The translations under genes were made by a program, and so were the position numbers. This document shows, piece by piece, positions 9,459 through 20,264 of a DNA stretch of 34,969 nt. The notes beneath the pieces were generated by a model that was given only the letters and a program-made list of their open reading frames with translations, was not told the origin of the DNA and did not search any database. Origin of the DNA: Branchiostoma floridae (lineage: Eukaryota > Chordata > Leptocardii > Amphioxiformes > Branchiostomatidae); the NCBI RefSeq assembly GCF_000003815.2, contig NC_049986.1, positions 18,626,237 to 18,661,205 on the forward strand, in the 5' to 3' direction. Numbering within the stretch: position 1 is the first letter of the stretch; each line of letters starts with the position of its first letter.

Positions 9459-10463
9459 ATGAATATGGAAGCAAACGACGTTGAAGAAACAAGAGCAACG
9501 TCCCCACTAAAGGCAGCTAGGGGCATTTTTCTAACCCTGATGTCGTCCATCTCTATTTCCTTTTGTGCAGAATTCATAGCGTTGGCAAGCAATGATGGCA
9601 TACCTGGCTTCCAAATCCTCTTCTTAATGCGACTGACCGAGCTTTTAGCACTTGTACCTATCGTAGCCTTCTGTCGGCCGAGGTTAATGGGTAAAAACAG
9701 ACATGAGAACATTATGCTGTTCCTTTTTGTAGTTGTTGCAAATGCCGGAACTATTTTGCACTTCTTGTCGTTTACCTACACAGTTCCTGGCATTTCGTTT
9801 GGCATCATTCAAGGTTCAATGCCTTTCTTTGTTGCCTGTATCGGATTTTTGTTCTTGAATGAATCTCTTGGTATTCCAGACTTCTGTGCAATTGTGATTA
9901 GCGTAACAGGCGTTGTTCTAGTGTCGCTCGGAATGACACAGGTTGGTACATCGTCCACTAAGCTACTCGTGTTGTCAACCGTCATTCCCCTGCTTGCTGC
10001 TTTAGTCTTTGCACCCGATATGGTTATCATGCGGTACCTTACAGATACGCTAGGAGTGCCAATACTTACAGCTTTGCTATATCAAAATTTGTTTGGGACA
10101 GTAGAGTTACTTGCTGTAACCTATGCAGTAGAGACTCCAGTCTGGACAATGACGACTCGTACAGCATTATACGTGGTCGGAATCGGGGTGAGCAAATTCG
10201 TCTCCGGCTTTGCGATCTTCTCAGCTTTGAAAGTGGTGAAGGCTTACATCTCTACAGCAGTCCGCATGTTTGTTGTACCTTTCTCGCTGCTGTTGGATTA
10301 CTTGTTGATGCAGAAAGTACCGAACTCCCTCCAGGCGACAGGCGTGATGTTGGTGATGCTGGGAATAGTGTTGATCAGCGTGTACACGTGGTGGAATCAT
10401 CGTCGGGTCGAGCTCCAAAAGACTCTCCTCGAAAAACTCCATTTTGATACTGACCAAAAATAA
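9459..10463 (+). CDS. EamA-domain transporter, SLC35G-like, single exon
   Basis: The 334-codon intact frame encodes a polytopic membrane protein of the drug/metabolite transporter superfamily. About ten hydrophobic segments form two EamA halves (roughly residues 20-155 and 165-310). Motifs include FLMRLTELLALVPIVAF in the first half, FIQ-like GIIQGSMPFFVACIGFLFLNE and ISVTGVVLVSLG closing the first half, and GVMLVMLGIVLISVY closing the second. Length and layout match SLC35G proteins, whose substrate is not settled. The tail (WNHRRVELQKTLLEKLHFD) is polar and probably cytosolic. The start ATG at 9459 is followed by a second Met two codons on. There is no intron, unlike most neighbours, so it may derive from a retrocopy, although single-exon members are common in this family. 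No close poly(A) signal follows; the first clear AATAAA is near 11189. Confidence 0.88.
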   Translation: MNMEANDVEETRATSPLKAARGIFLTLMSSISISFCAEFIALASNDGIPGFQILFLMRLTELLALVPIVAFCRPRLMGKNRHENIMLFLFVVVANAGTILHFLSFTYTVPGISFGIIQGSMPFFVACIGFLFLNESLGIPDFCAIVISVTGVVLVSLGMTQVGTSSTKLLVLSTVIPLLAALVFAPDMVIMRYLTDTLGVPILTALLYQNLFGTVELLAVTYAVETPVWTMTTRTALYVVGIGVSKFVSGFAIFSALKVVKAYISTAVRMFVVPFSLLLDYLLMQKVPNSLQATGVMLVMLGIVLISVYTWWNHRRVELQKTLLEKLHFDTDQK

Positions 10464-12128
10464 GAGATTTGTCAAGACAAACTGTAAAGGGATACCGACA
10501 GTTTTGGTGGTTTAGCTCCGCCCCGCCACTAGAAATTTCCCGCGAAATGTAGGTCACGTGATGGTCAATCTAGCCTCATTATTACATCACCAATGATCCA
10601 AAGTGCCCGGATGTGGCTTAACATGTCTGTGTGATGAGGCGCGAAATTCAAACCTCCGGAAAAGCAAACCATCCTTCGGACCAATGTAAACTATGGAAGG
10701 AGTCGATTTCGGGGTATATTTACCAGAGCAACGGTAGTGAATTAAAATATTTCCGACCGTTTCCTTTAATTTGTGAGAGGTGTAAAGGAGGCTATCTACA
10801 TCAGGATGCACCCCGTGACCTCCCAGAAACCTGGATGTCGACTTCTGATCACGTTTGACTTATTGCTGACGTCACACGTACAGAACGTCAGGTGTCTACG
10901 TACGGTGAGCTCAATTATATTAACTAATGTATATCATCTTTATGATATGGATATAATTCCCACGTGTATATATGACAGATTACCACCCAGATTAGTTATT
11001 GCTTCCGACATAGCTGTGATCATGGTTATAAATCAGTAGCATTGCATATTGATTGCATGGTCATACCGCCGAGAACTTTCACACAATGGCTGTTTTGGTT
11101 AAAAAAAAACGATATGCCCACGTCATGTATATCAGTATATATCATTTTCCCAGAACATCTGAAATTACTGATGTCAAACAATTATTCTAAATAAAGATAT
11201 TTTTGTACAATTACTTGCAAAATGTTTCTAAAATATTGAAAGGAATTCAAATAGATGAATATTTTCTAAGTCAATTTTTTGAAAAAAAAAGTTAATTATT
11301 GTGGCTTAGATATTCTTTTATTCAAAATAATTCAAACTTATTACAAATGTCACCTAAAAACCCTCATGGTGTCTTGGAATGGACTCTATCATACACTATT
11401 TATTTAGCATAACTTGAACCTAGAAATCTCAGAATTCCCCTGGACCACTGTTGTGTCCACTCTGTCAAATGAGATAAGAATGAACGTCACCTTATCATGA
11501 TCATACAATAGGATACTGTAAGGATGTTCATTAGGGGAAGGGTGCATTCATTATGTTAAGTGAATAGTATCATCATTGTGTGATCGTCTGTGATCTTGTT
11601 TGAGTCGTAGAACGCCTCACGTTGTAGCGATTAAAAGAAAATATATGTAAATATATAGTACAAAGTTTTCGTTCGTCAAATAACTGTACGTCATAGTGAA
11701 TTAATTTACTCATTAGAAAATATGCATTAAAAGTTTGCGTTTTCAAATACGAGTAATTCCTGTGTTCTGATGTTTGGTTTCTTTTTGCTCCAAGCGTTAA
11801 ATTACCTTGGAGACTATTACTATCGGGGTCAAAGGTAATGGTTATGCCATTTAGAACCGGGGGAAATGGGTCAACAAAAACAGTGCTTTTATACGGGAAA
11901 TGTACAAGCTTCGGGAGAAAGAAATAATGATTGCACTTTATTCCAGCTGTTTTTAAAACATGGAAGGGAAACAACGAGCGATTAAACACATAATTTCCAA
12001 AAAAAAACCTCCGTATCGAAACGTTTTGGGAATGGTATAGCCCAGCTTTCTCGGGTCAGTGACCGCGTGGTCGCTAGGCACACTGTACCCGGAAGTAACA
12101 CAAATCTCAGCTGACTACTGTACTACAG
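10464..12128. other. Intergenic stretch before the first gap
   Basis: AT-rich DNA with no recognised gene. An AATAAA at 11189-11194 might serve the upstream transporter gene. A minus-strand open frame (11573-11989) has no recognisable feature. The 5' exon or exons of the TLC-domain gene could lie here or in the gap, but I could not identify them. Confidence 0.45.
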
Positions 12129-12228
12129 NNNNNNNNNNNNNNNNNNNNNNNNNNNNNNNNNNNNNNNNNNNNNNNNNNNNNNNNNNNNNNNNNNNNNNNN
12201 NNNNNNNNNNNNNNNNNNNNNNNNNNNN
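12129..12228. other. Assembly gap (100 N)
   Basis: A run of exactly 100 N, the conventional placeholder for a gap of unknown size. It lies upstream of the first visible TLC exon and may hide a 5' exon. Confidence 0.98.
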
Positions 12229-12296
12229 TAAGAAGAATGTAAAGTAGAGAGGTTAGATGATATGGAAATTAAAGAATAAGAGAGGAAAATAGTTTA

Positions 12297-12352
12297 GGGA
12301 TAGAGGGGAGGGAAGAGGGGTGAAGGGGGAGAGGAGGGAGGGGAGGGAGAGT
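12297..12352 (+). repeat. Purine-rich G-run tract with G-quadruplex potential
   Basis: A G/A-only tract next to the gap contains several runs of three to five G with loops of one to seven bases, for example GGGGTGAAGGGGG and then GGAGGGAGGGGAGGG. It satisfies the simple four-run quadruplex rule. Such tracts also cause sequencing dropout, which may relate to the gap 70 bp away. Confidence 0.6.
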
Positions 12353-13063
12353 TAGCATGAATACCTGACCCCAGCCGGATGTTGATCTGGATATGCACTA
12401 AAGGCAACATCCCTTTTGTTGGTGTATTAAAATATCTTAAAACGCCCAGGAAACAAAGCTCAACAGTATCTATCGTGTTTATCAGGGTATAACTCGGGGG
12501 GTAAGGGTGGGGATTGTTACTAATGACGTTCTGCGTAGCATTAAAGTGACCAATTCAGCTTCAAGAATAATTTACCGACAGCGTTTATTAACCTTGAATT
12601 AGAGTCTTAATTCTGATGTATGGCGAAAAGGCAGACCCTCATTCTCACTAGTTTCCTGGCAGATATAAGGATTCTGTTTATCACACGTGTAACATTTAAT
12701 GTTGCACATTTTCTTTACTCTCCACCTAACGTAGTATTAGTACGCACCTTGTATACACACCATGTGATGGGGGTACATTGCAAATAGTTATAGCGCCATT
12801 GTCTGACAGTGTAATATTGATCATGTGCAGCTACGCCTCCTGGCGATTTGGGTCATACCGTTTAGTTCTTCTACTGATAACTTTTAGGATCTAGCACAGT
12901 TTTCCAGACGCGAGGTCACCTTATGAGTGAGACAGAACCTTATTGCACAGCTCTATACATCTTTGCATCATGTTATTAGTCGCCATCTCGCACGGAATTA
13001 TGAATGATTGAATACATGCATATGAATGAATGGATGGATAAATTAATGTTCTCTATGTTTCAG

Positions 13064-13159
13064 AGTAATGTCTGTCCTGAACGCTGTCCTGACGGGTACA
13101 GTAGCCATCGTTGCTCTCATTTGGGAAGAACTCCCTAAACTGTACAACGGCACACTTTG
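13064..13159 (+). CDS. TLC-domain gene, first visible exon
   Basis: Acceptor TTTCAG at 13058-13063 and donor TTTG|GTCAGT. It encodes MSVLNAVLTGTVAIVALIWE and then ELPKLYNGTLW, a transmembrane helix and loop. It enters with one base of a split codon and leaves with two, so at least one exon lies upstream. Confidence 0.82.
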
Positions 13160-15427
13160 GTCAGTTCCTATCTATTTATAGTTTAGCTTGTTTAGCTGGG
13201 GTATTCCATCTCGATGGCATCGCACCTTTTAATTGTGGTGCCCCTGAAAATATACATAGTAACGAATACAGCAGATAAAAGGCGGAACAGTTACATAAGA
13301 GTGTTAACACTCGTTAAACTTGTCAGGATTGCGTATCTTTGATGATTTGTATCACGTCACTTTTTCATTACATTCGTAACGCTATTGCAGCGCTATTTAT
13401 CATCACGTGTATATCGTTGCAGGGTTGACTCTAGTGTCATTCACTACACCGCCTCAACTAACGTGGGCTACCTCCTTGTCGGTTAGTGAAATTCATCTTC
13501 ACAATATCCTTAGATCCCTTCTTTGTCAAATTTCTGACGGCGATTATAAAGTCATAACATTTTGAATTGTGTTTTTTCAAAACCTTATCGCAAGATCATG
13601 CCGTCAAAGCTAATTGCAAACAAAAGAAGACAGTGCTATAAATCTATTTCTACTTTAACTTTCTCTCTGCTTAATCTTTTCCACATGCCTATAAAATCTT
13701 AGTGTACATGTGAGTTGGTGGGACGTAACTGGTAGAGCGTTCGGCTCGGAATCAAAAGGTCCCTAGTTCGATACCCACCATACTCCGATGTTGTACCGTT
13801 TACACGACTTTCCCTGACGGTGGAGTGACGTCCACCAAGCCAGGAGTCTTCGGCTAACGTGTCTAACAGTGTGCCAAAATCACACTACGAGATTGTTGCG
13901 CCAACGTGCCAACNNNNNNNNNNNNNNNNNNNNNNNNNNNNNNNNNNNNNNNNNNNNNNNNNNNNNNNNNNNNNNNNNNNNNNNNNNNNNNNNNNNNNNN
14001 NNNNNNNNNNNNNGACACGGCACTGCTGCTGAGGAACTAGGAATGACCGATCCCGGCATCCTCCTGCACCACCTCATCATCGTCGTCTGCATCCTGGCAA
14101 AAATCGTGAGTGCAAGATCGGGCCATTTGTCATGCGACCGCCGTATGATCGCAAGTGGGGGCATTCTTAGTCTCCTTCGCAGACTTCAAGTGGGGCTGGC
14201 TTTTATTTTATGGGGGGAGGGTGCTGGTTCGCGATGTTGAACGTTGGCTAGATTCTCTTATGAAAGGCAGTTTGCCGTGTAAGGTAGTTCTCGAGACGGG
14301 CAAAACTACATTCCACGAGGAAATCCCTTCCACGGCTTTTAACCAAGAAAGAAATCGATACATGCCCCACATACTTGAAAAACAACACATAACAATATTG
14401 TGAAGGATGTCTAAAAGGGAAAAAATGTCATGCTCGGCTACGTTCTACTGCCTGCAGGCGCAAACCCTATGCCAGTATTATGGCATTATTGCAAACCCAA
14501 AGCAAGTGACGATGGGATGTTTGAACTGTTTACCATTTTGTCTATCTAGCTGCTGGATTTCGGACCTCCGACATTCTTCAACGCGATGCGCATGGTTCAA
14601 GAGGCGTCAAACCCATTTCTGCACCTCAGGTAGGTGATGAGAGCCAATAATAAGCTAGTTCGCCATTCTGAGTAGGCATGCACACATTGTTCACGGAGTG
14701 ACCTAGACTCACGAGAGAACGTTAACGAGACTAGGTCCGAGACTAAGTCGATAATCTGAAGGTATGTGTTTATGCCTTTCAAAAGTTTCCATAATTTTAA
14801 ATTAGTCTACTAAACCTTTAGTTACCAAGTAGGAACCATCAATTAAATGAAACTAGCTAGTAGTACGTTCGCCTCCATATTGGCGTCTCTATGGCGTCAC
14901 TTCAAATCGTCCCATTAAGCTTTTCAATTTACTAGTACTCTGATCAAATAGGCCCACCATAGTGCCACTGTCCACATTCTAAATGCACGTATTTGACGGA
15001 CAATTACAGCGAACATAGATTGGTTGAACCAAGAACGTTATATAAATCTATCTACGTCCTTGGTTGAACTGACAATTGCCATTTTGTCATTGGTTGAATT
15101 GCTAATTGTGACTGAGAGCCAGGATTTGTATGTCGTTACAGGTGGCTCCTTGCAGCGGCGGGGGTGTCTCGAAACTCTCGACTTTACGTCACCAACGGTC
15201 TGGTATTTGCAGCCTCCTTCCTGTTGTCCCGTATTCTGCCCATCCCCTACTACTGGACACAGTCTCTTCAACTCATTACGTCACCGCAGACATACGTGCG
15301 GTTCGGGGCAGTTGGGCTGGGCTTCTGGTTCATTGCAGACCTTCTGTTCGACGGGATAAACTGCTTTTGGGCGGTGAAGATCTGTAGAGGGACGTACAAG
15401 TTCATGAAGACGAGAAAGTTGGAGTAG
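13064..15427 (+). CDS. TLC-domain membrane protein, TLCD4/TMEM56-like (3' part of gene)
   Basis: Five exons join in one frame: 13064-13159, 13423-13481, gap to 14105, 14550-14629 and 15142-15427. The protein matches the TRAM-LAG1-CLN8 (TLC) fold as seen in TLCD4/TMEM56-type proteins: a hydrophobic helix (VLTGTVAIVALIWEELPKLY), then HYTASTNVGYLLV, the GILLHHLIIVVCILAKI helix with its paired histidines, MVQEASNPFLHLRWLL, and a last helix before a basic tail ending MKTRKLE. The TLC helix-HH and E-x-S/N-x-P-F-x-x-L-R-W motifs are well known in the family. TLCD proteins act in membrane lipid composition, but the role of this one is unknown. Missing parts are the 5' exons with the start codon and the left part of the third exon, which falls in the 13914-14013 gap. 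Confidence 0.85.
13423..13481 (+). CDS. TLC-domain gene, second visible exon
   Basis: Acceptor TTGCAG and donor GTCG|GTTAGT. It encodes VDSSVIHYTASTNVGYLLV. The split W codon (TG|G) with the previous exon keeps the frame open. It corresponds to the start of a TLC helix that normally continues into a D-L-L motif, which should lie in the next exon, lost in the gap. Confidence 0.82.
13716..13860 (+). mobile_element. tRNA-derived SINE-like repeat
   Basis: The head, 13716-13780, begins TGGTGGG and ends CCCACCA, a perfect 7-bp acceptor-type pairing. It contains an A-box-like AACTGGTAGAGCG and a B-box-like AGTTCGATACC. The D and anticodon arms do not pair and the length is only 65 nt, so it is not a working tRNA gene. 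It lies in an intron of the TLC gene. The end of the body was not determined. Confidence 0.6.
13914..14013. other. Assembly gap (100 N)
   Basis: A run of exactly 100 N, length probably arbitrary. It removes the acceptor and left part of the third visible TLC exon. Confidence 0.98.
14014..14105 (+). CDS. TLC-domain gene, third visible exon (left end in gap)
   Basis: The visible part encodes GMTDPGILLHHLIIVVCILA and then KI, with a clean donor (AAAATC|GTGAGT). The paired histidines in a hydrophobic helix are the hallmark of TLC domains. The exon start lies in the gap; the frame is fixed by the next exon (ATC|CTG). Confidence 0.78.
14550..14629 (+). CDS. TLC-domain gene, fourth visible exon
   Basis: Acceptor TATCTAG and donor CTCAG|GTAGGT. 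It encodes LLDFGPPTFFNAMRMVQEAS and then NPFLHLR. The E-A-S-N-P-F-L-H-L-R stretch, completed as RW in the next exon, is the best recognised family motif here. Confidence 0.88.
15142..15427 (+). CDS. TLC-domain gene, last exon with stop codon
   Basis: Acceptor TTACAG. It encodes WLLAAAGVSRNSRLYVTNG, two further hydrophobic helices (LVFAASFLLSRILPIPYYW; FGAVGLGFWFIADLLFDGI) and a basic cytosolic tail ending FMKTRKLE, then TAG. A second, partial copy of the last codons and 3' flank follows 131 bp downstream. Confidence 0.88.
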
Positions 15428-15848
15428 CTGTTTCAGACAATCCTGACTTTGCCAGCCCGAACTCTCAGGAATGACAACATTGAATTGCCTTTTAGTAGAC
15501 ATCCATGTTCGCATCACTTTCATCCGTTTCCGAGAAACAGACGAGGAAGTTGGAGTAGCTGCTGCAGATTTGTATACTGTAAATGCAGAAACTTTCGCGG
15601 TGGTTTAATGTTCGCGGTTTTCGCGGTGGCTGCTTCACCATTAACGTTAAAACCACCGCCAACATTTTTCCATGGTAGTAAGAGAGTACAGTACATGGTG
15701 CTACGTATACCGCGAACGTAAAACCACCGTGAAAAGTCCTTTTATCCGGAACCGCGAAATTAAATTCCCGCGACCTTAAATTCATTCACAGTATGTCCTA
15801 ACTTTGGCAGCCCGAACACTCAGGAACGGACAATGAATTGCCTTTTAT
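15413..15848 (+). repeat. Tandem duplication of the TLC gene end, second copy split by a MITE
   Basis: Copy 1 (about 15413-15495) runs from the last codons (AAGTTGGAGTAGCTG) through TTTGCCAGCCCGAACTCTCA to GAATTGCCTTTTA. Copy 2 begins at about 15543 with the same AAGTTGGAGTAGCTG, is broken by the element at 15574-15794, and resumes with TTTGGCAGCCCGAACACTCA and GAATTGCCTTTTA, ending near 15848. The insertion therefore postdates the duplication. Confidence 0.8.
15574..15794. mobile_element. GCGGT-type fold-back MITE, copy 2
   Basis: It begins ATACTGTAAATGCAGAAACT and ends in ATTCATTCACAGTAT, with TTCGCGGT motifs facing each other around a centre near CCATGGTAGTAAGAGAG. Comparison with the uninterrupted duplicate copy confirms it as an insertion, apparently at a TA. 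Confidence 0.8.
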
Positions 15849-15908
15849 GAATGACACCAAAGTGCACATCAAACGAGTACTAAAGATTTGGTACTAAATA
15901 GAGATTGA

Positions 15909-16073
15909 CTAGCCTCTAACAGGCTCCGCGGATCGCTGGTCAAACAGTGGCCATCGGACAAATAGAGGGAATAGTGTGTTGCGGTCCGTGGGTTGCGTAC
16001 TGGCACACTATTCCCTCTATATGCTCAATTTCTACTGTTTGACCAGCGATCCGCGGAGCCTGTTAGAGGCTAG
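15909..16073. mobile_element. 165-bp fold-back element
   Basis: Outer arms of about 40 bp (CTAGCCTCTAACAGGCTCCG left; reverse complement at 16033-16073) are almost perfectly paired. Inner arms (AATAGAGGGAATAGTGTG; CACACTATTCCCTCTAT) also pair around a 25-nt loop. It is non-coding. The right end resembles sequences at 33214-33261 and about 32394-32437. Confidence 0.8.
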
Positions 16074-17084
16074 GGATAGATCTCATCTCGCCATGGCCAT
16101 AATCACAGTTCATAACAAATTAACACACTACCCCTACGGCCTGAAAAAGACTACGGTACTATATTTATCATAATCTTTCATCTCACAATATCATCATGTA
16201 ATGATCTCCTACATTCAACCACGACTACGTGAGAGCCAATTTTGTCTCTCTCACGTGCGTCAGATACACGTCATGCAACTTAACTCTAGATACCCGAAAA
16301 ATGCAAGAGGACTCAGAGCCCTGGTGTTGTGTTTGCTACGTATACACCGGGTATCATCCGCGAAATCCTAACAACAAAGGACAGTTACGTACACCTTCTA
16401 AATGGTGGGTTATCCTGTGACTAACACCGCGAGAGTTATCCTGTAGAACGTTCCATGTCAAAATATCACGAAATAATACAGTTTTCAGGGGTATTTAGTT
16501 GAAATAATGACAGGCACAAGTTGCAGCGATGATACAGACTGTAATTTAATAGCGTGATTTGTTCTTATTCCCTGCAAACATACTTGGACGAAAAATAATT
16601 TTCAGAAGATATCTGGATACTAGTAAACGACGGTTTTTAATTTACCAATGAAAGAAATATAAAGTTTGCAGTTTGCAATTCTACATTCTCTTTATTTAGC
16701 GGTAGCTAGTCATTAATTTTGTGGCTTTTGTGCAAAGGTCCGACATATGCATGTTCATTCATTTCTTTGTCCAATTATTTTTCTGTGAAAACTTCCGATC
16801 CGATTTTGAGCCATGAATGAAACTTGACCCGTCGGAAACTGAGAAAATATGCATCTTACCCTTAATCACCACAGCAATATTTTCTACACAATACAAGCAC
16901 TAGTGTTGCTGTATTCTACCAAGATGATACCAAAGTTAACACTGGAACTGACCCTCTGGCTCTATTATAGTCTATGTTTAATAACGGGGCGCCGAAAAAA
17001 AATGAGTACAAAGATGACGGATGCCCATATTTGGAAAGCCCCGTGACGTCACGTGAAAAACCAAGAATAAGGCAGAGCATTTTC

Positions 17085-17204
17085 TACAGCAGCTTCATTT
17101 CACTGTCCTTGACTTGTTAGAACACCTGCTGCTGGTCGGCAGGGTCACAGTCTGTTTTAATAGAGTTCTTCAGGAAGACATCTCAAGCTCGGTAGTTTCT
17201 TAAG
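17085..17204 (+). other. Possible non-coding 5' exon
   Basis: A stretch of moderate complexity ending in a strong donor (TTAAG|GTAAGTTGCG). It has no long open frame. It could be an untranslated first exon of a downstream gene, but there is no independent support. Confidence 0.2.
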
Positions 17205-17240
17205 GTAAGTTGCGTCTTTTATCTATTTATTCATTGATTT

Positions 17241-17570
17241 ACCGCATTTGTGGGAGGATTGAAATAACAGGGAACTATCACAATGTCAACATGTCAACCC
17301 GGAGACCAGGCTGTAAGGTTTGATCCGCTCACACCGGGAAGGACCTCTACTCTTCTCGACAGGTGTTTTTAACGTACTCGGAGTGTGCCTCTTCTTGAAC
17401 ACGAGACCATTAATTTAATGTCCTATGGGGGGACGCCCTAGCCGGAGCCAGGTATTCATTTCAACCTGAGCTGAATGAAGTGAGGAAAGTCGTGTAGATT
17501 TGCTTCACACTCGGTAAAGGGCTCGAACCCAGGACTTCTAGGTTCTTGGCCACATATGACGTTATGCCGT
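17241..17570 (-). mobile_element. SINE-like dispersed repeat, copy 1
   Basis: Shares CATTTGTGG, AACCCGGAGACCA, a TCACAC-GGGAAGGACC block, ATTTAA-GTCCTAT, GGTA-TCATT and GTGAGGAAAGTCGTGTA-AT with 24443-24812 in the same order. Read on the minus strand, the right end has a B-box-like GGGTTCGAGCCC, as in a tRNA-derived SINE head. Confidence 0.65.
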
Positions 17571-18144
17571 TGTCGGTAGAAACAAAACAAAATGCCCGAA
17601 AAATGATCTAAAACCTCTGCTTGGAGAGTTGAAAAAAAAACCCTTTCCTGATGTGTCTTCAATGTCTGTAGTACAAATATTAGCAGCGATATGACCGGTG
17701 TAGTTTTAGGATCGTCCGAGGTTTGCTCGCAACTATGCAACGCGGTAGCTTTTCAAGCGAAAAATACTACAGACTCTGTGTCAATTCTTAAAACACGCCA
17801 ACCCAGCCTCTGGCGATTAAAAAGATCGGCCAAAGGTAGCCGGTAGTACTATAAGTATTACGCCTGCTACACTACCACTGGCGGTCAGAAGGTATGATTT
17901 ACTTTTGCCACGTATGTAAGGCTGACTGTCGTCATACCCCTTTCTTTGTGTCCACATCCTCAGTTCAGTCCTTTTTGTGTGTCGATCACCTTGGGACGTG
18001 GCAAAGTTTAGCCTAGACTCTACTCTGCCCTTCTTAATTCTTAACTCTATTATTTTCATTCTCTTCAATAGAAATAGGGATTTTTGATGACGTGTTTGAA
18101 GGGGTGTCTAATTCATATGTTTTGCCCTAACGACAGCCCATGAT

Positions 18145-18301
18145 TTGCATAATTTAACACGACTTAGACGCTCTTACCAGTGACTCGTCAGTGAGCGTTC
18201 AGTGTTGAAGAAGTTGTGGGAAGCGTTAAACAGCGTTTAAGAAAGTATCGGTTACATACATCGCTGTCTGCAAAAATATCTTCAAGAGTGACTGGCAAAA
18301 G
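18145..18301 (+). other. Possible non-coding exon
   Basis: Ends at a consensus donor (GGCAAAA|GTAAGTC) and has no long open frame. It might be a 5' UTR exon of the FCGBP-like gene 3 kb downstream or belong to a non-coding RNA. This is a guess from the donor alone. Confidence 0.2.
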
Positions 18302-20264
18302 TAAGTCTTATATTTTGTTCTTTAATCTTTGTGAACTGAGAGCGAAGGGAATATTTGGCTTGTAGATATTTGTAGGCCAAGAGTGATCAGGTTTGGAGTT
18401 CTCAAAGTGGCCCCTATGGATGTAGCGTCATAGTTCCGCCGGTAACATGTTCCATAAAACCGTCGCGTCATATTTTGAAAAGAAGGGGGTGTTGTCGACG
18501 ACATGTACGCCCAACGTTTTCGCTTGAAAGGAAAACTGCTTTTAAGAAAACGTGTGGAGAAAGTTCAAAGCAGAACCCCTTTTTTTGCTTCTAACTTCCC
18601 TCAGAGGAGAAAGGATATCACTTCAGTACGTTTGAAATATTGGGCGCTCTACAACGATCTCCTGTGTGTGTATCTATTATCTTTCCTATGGATGAATACG
18701 TTGTTTATGATGTTGATGGGTATTTTTTTGTAAACTTACACTTTCAAACGTACGCGGGGTTTCTTGAAAACTACTGCGTGTCTGTGGAGTTTGTATGATC
18801 ACGCCACAGAGTACTTATACCGGTGGACCAATCAATATCAACTTTTATCATTATATCAAATGGCTGTTTCGTATCCATTATCTCATACACCCGTTCGTTC
18901 GTGTATTAACTGTATACTGGCTGTCGCTCGTTAAAACTTAGATCCGAGTCAATTTCGTTGTGCAATCGCCGTACGATCACAGACTCGGGTATTCTGGGGA
19001 TAGTGTGCATATGTCGTACGATGTTGTTTTATAAAAAGCTGTCTTCGTTTTTTTTGTAGTTATTTGTTTCTGTTTATTCCTGTTTGAAAATCATACGACA
19101 TCAAGATAGCACGACGACCAAAGACGAATATTAACGCACTGTTTCGCCGGCGTTACAAAGGAATGGATGGATGATTTATTGCGTAACGATTGCAATTTAA
19201 AGATAAAAAAGTTACAGCCACCATCGGCCGATTTTTTCTAATCCCCAGAGAGTCAAGTGTGTGTGCTTCCCAAAAAATCTACCCTGTAACATTTGACAAG
19301 AGTTAGTAACATACGAACATCGACCGATCCCTAAATGGCGTGTACTGATTGAAAGAACATTTGGCAATTCATAATGTCCTATTCTTTTAACATTCAGCCT
19401 AAACTAAAAGTGCTTCCTGCTCCCACTGTTGAAGTGTTTAAGCCTCCTTCACAGACACTAATTCGCGACTAGCAGCACTAATTCGCGATTTCAACATAGC
19501 TGAAAGTTCTATAATACTGGGAGAGCGCGTAACTTTCTCATTGTAAAACCTTACTTCATGTTAAATATCGAGAATCAACGCTTCAGAAAAAAATAAAAGT
19601 CAGCGCTACTGGAAGTCTGTGAGGTAGGGTGCTACTATAGTTCGGTAAAGAAAAACCTTGACCTTGATTAAGTAACGCGTGAAGCTGCGAGGGTGAGCCA
19701 CGCGGCGTTTAGCTACGTGGATAAACCCTAATCCTCTCAAGGCGACGTCATATAATCCCTGCACAGTGCGCCGAGGCTTAGACTGGCTTAGAGCACCTTA
19801 GGCCTCTGCCACGTTTGCAAGCATGTCCTTTCATCCGTTCGTTGACACGTGACAAGAGACCGATCCATCCGGCTATTATTTGGCCGATCCCACAGCTAGA
19901 CAAAGGCTTTGGAAAAGTCATCCGTGCTCACTCATTGACAACACGTAAACTGTTATTCTAACATTCCGTCCGTAATGACTGTAATTATTCCCTTGCCCGA
20001 ACTATAGCTGTGTGCACTGTCCGAACTATAGCTGTGAGTAAAATTTGGCAAAATCTATACACTGGTGCCTTTAAAGTTTAGGAACCGGTGCTTTTACCTT
20101 TCATCTGAGAAGCAACAAGTCTATGCGGTTACGTCATTCTTGCTGAAAAGTCTCTTTTCAATTTAGTACATTGACAGTCATTCTTTTGCTGCTGTCTTAG
20201 CTATACATTTTGATAATTTCAAGTTGATTACCCCATCAAGAAGGGCTTGTTTTCGCCTGTGCGT

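Noticed and set aside
11573-11989. 138-codon minus-strand ORF
   Set aside because: No motif, no splice or start context, AT-rich sequence; likely chance.
13716-13780. tRNA gene
   Set aside because: The acceptor pairing and B box are good, but the anticodon and D arms do not pair and the length is 65 nt; a SINE head fits better.
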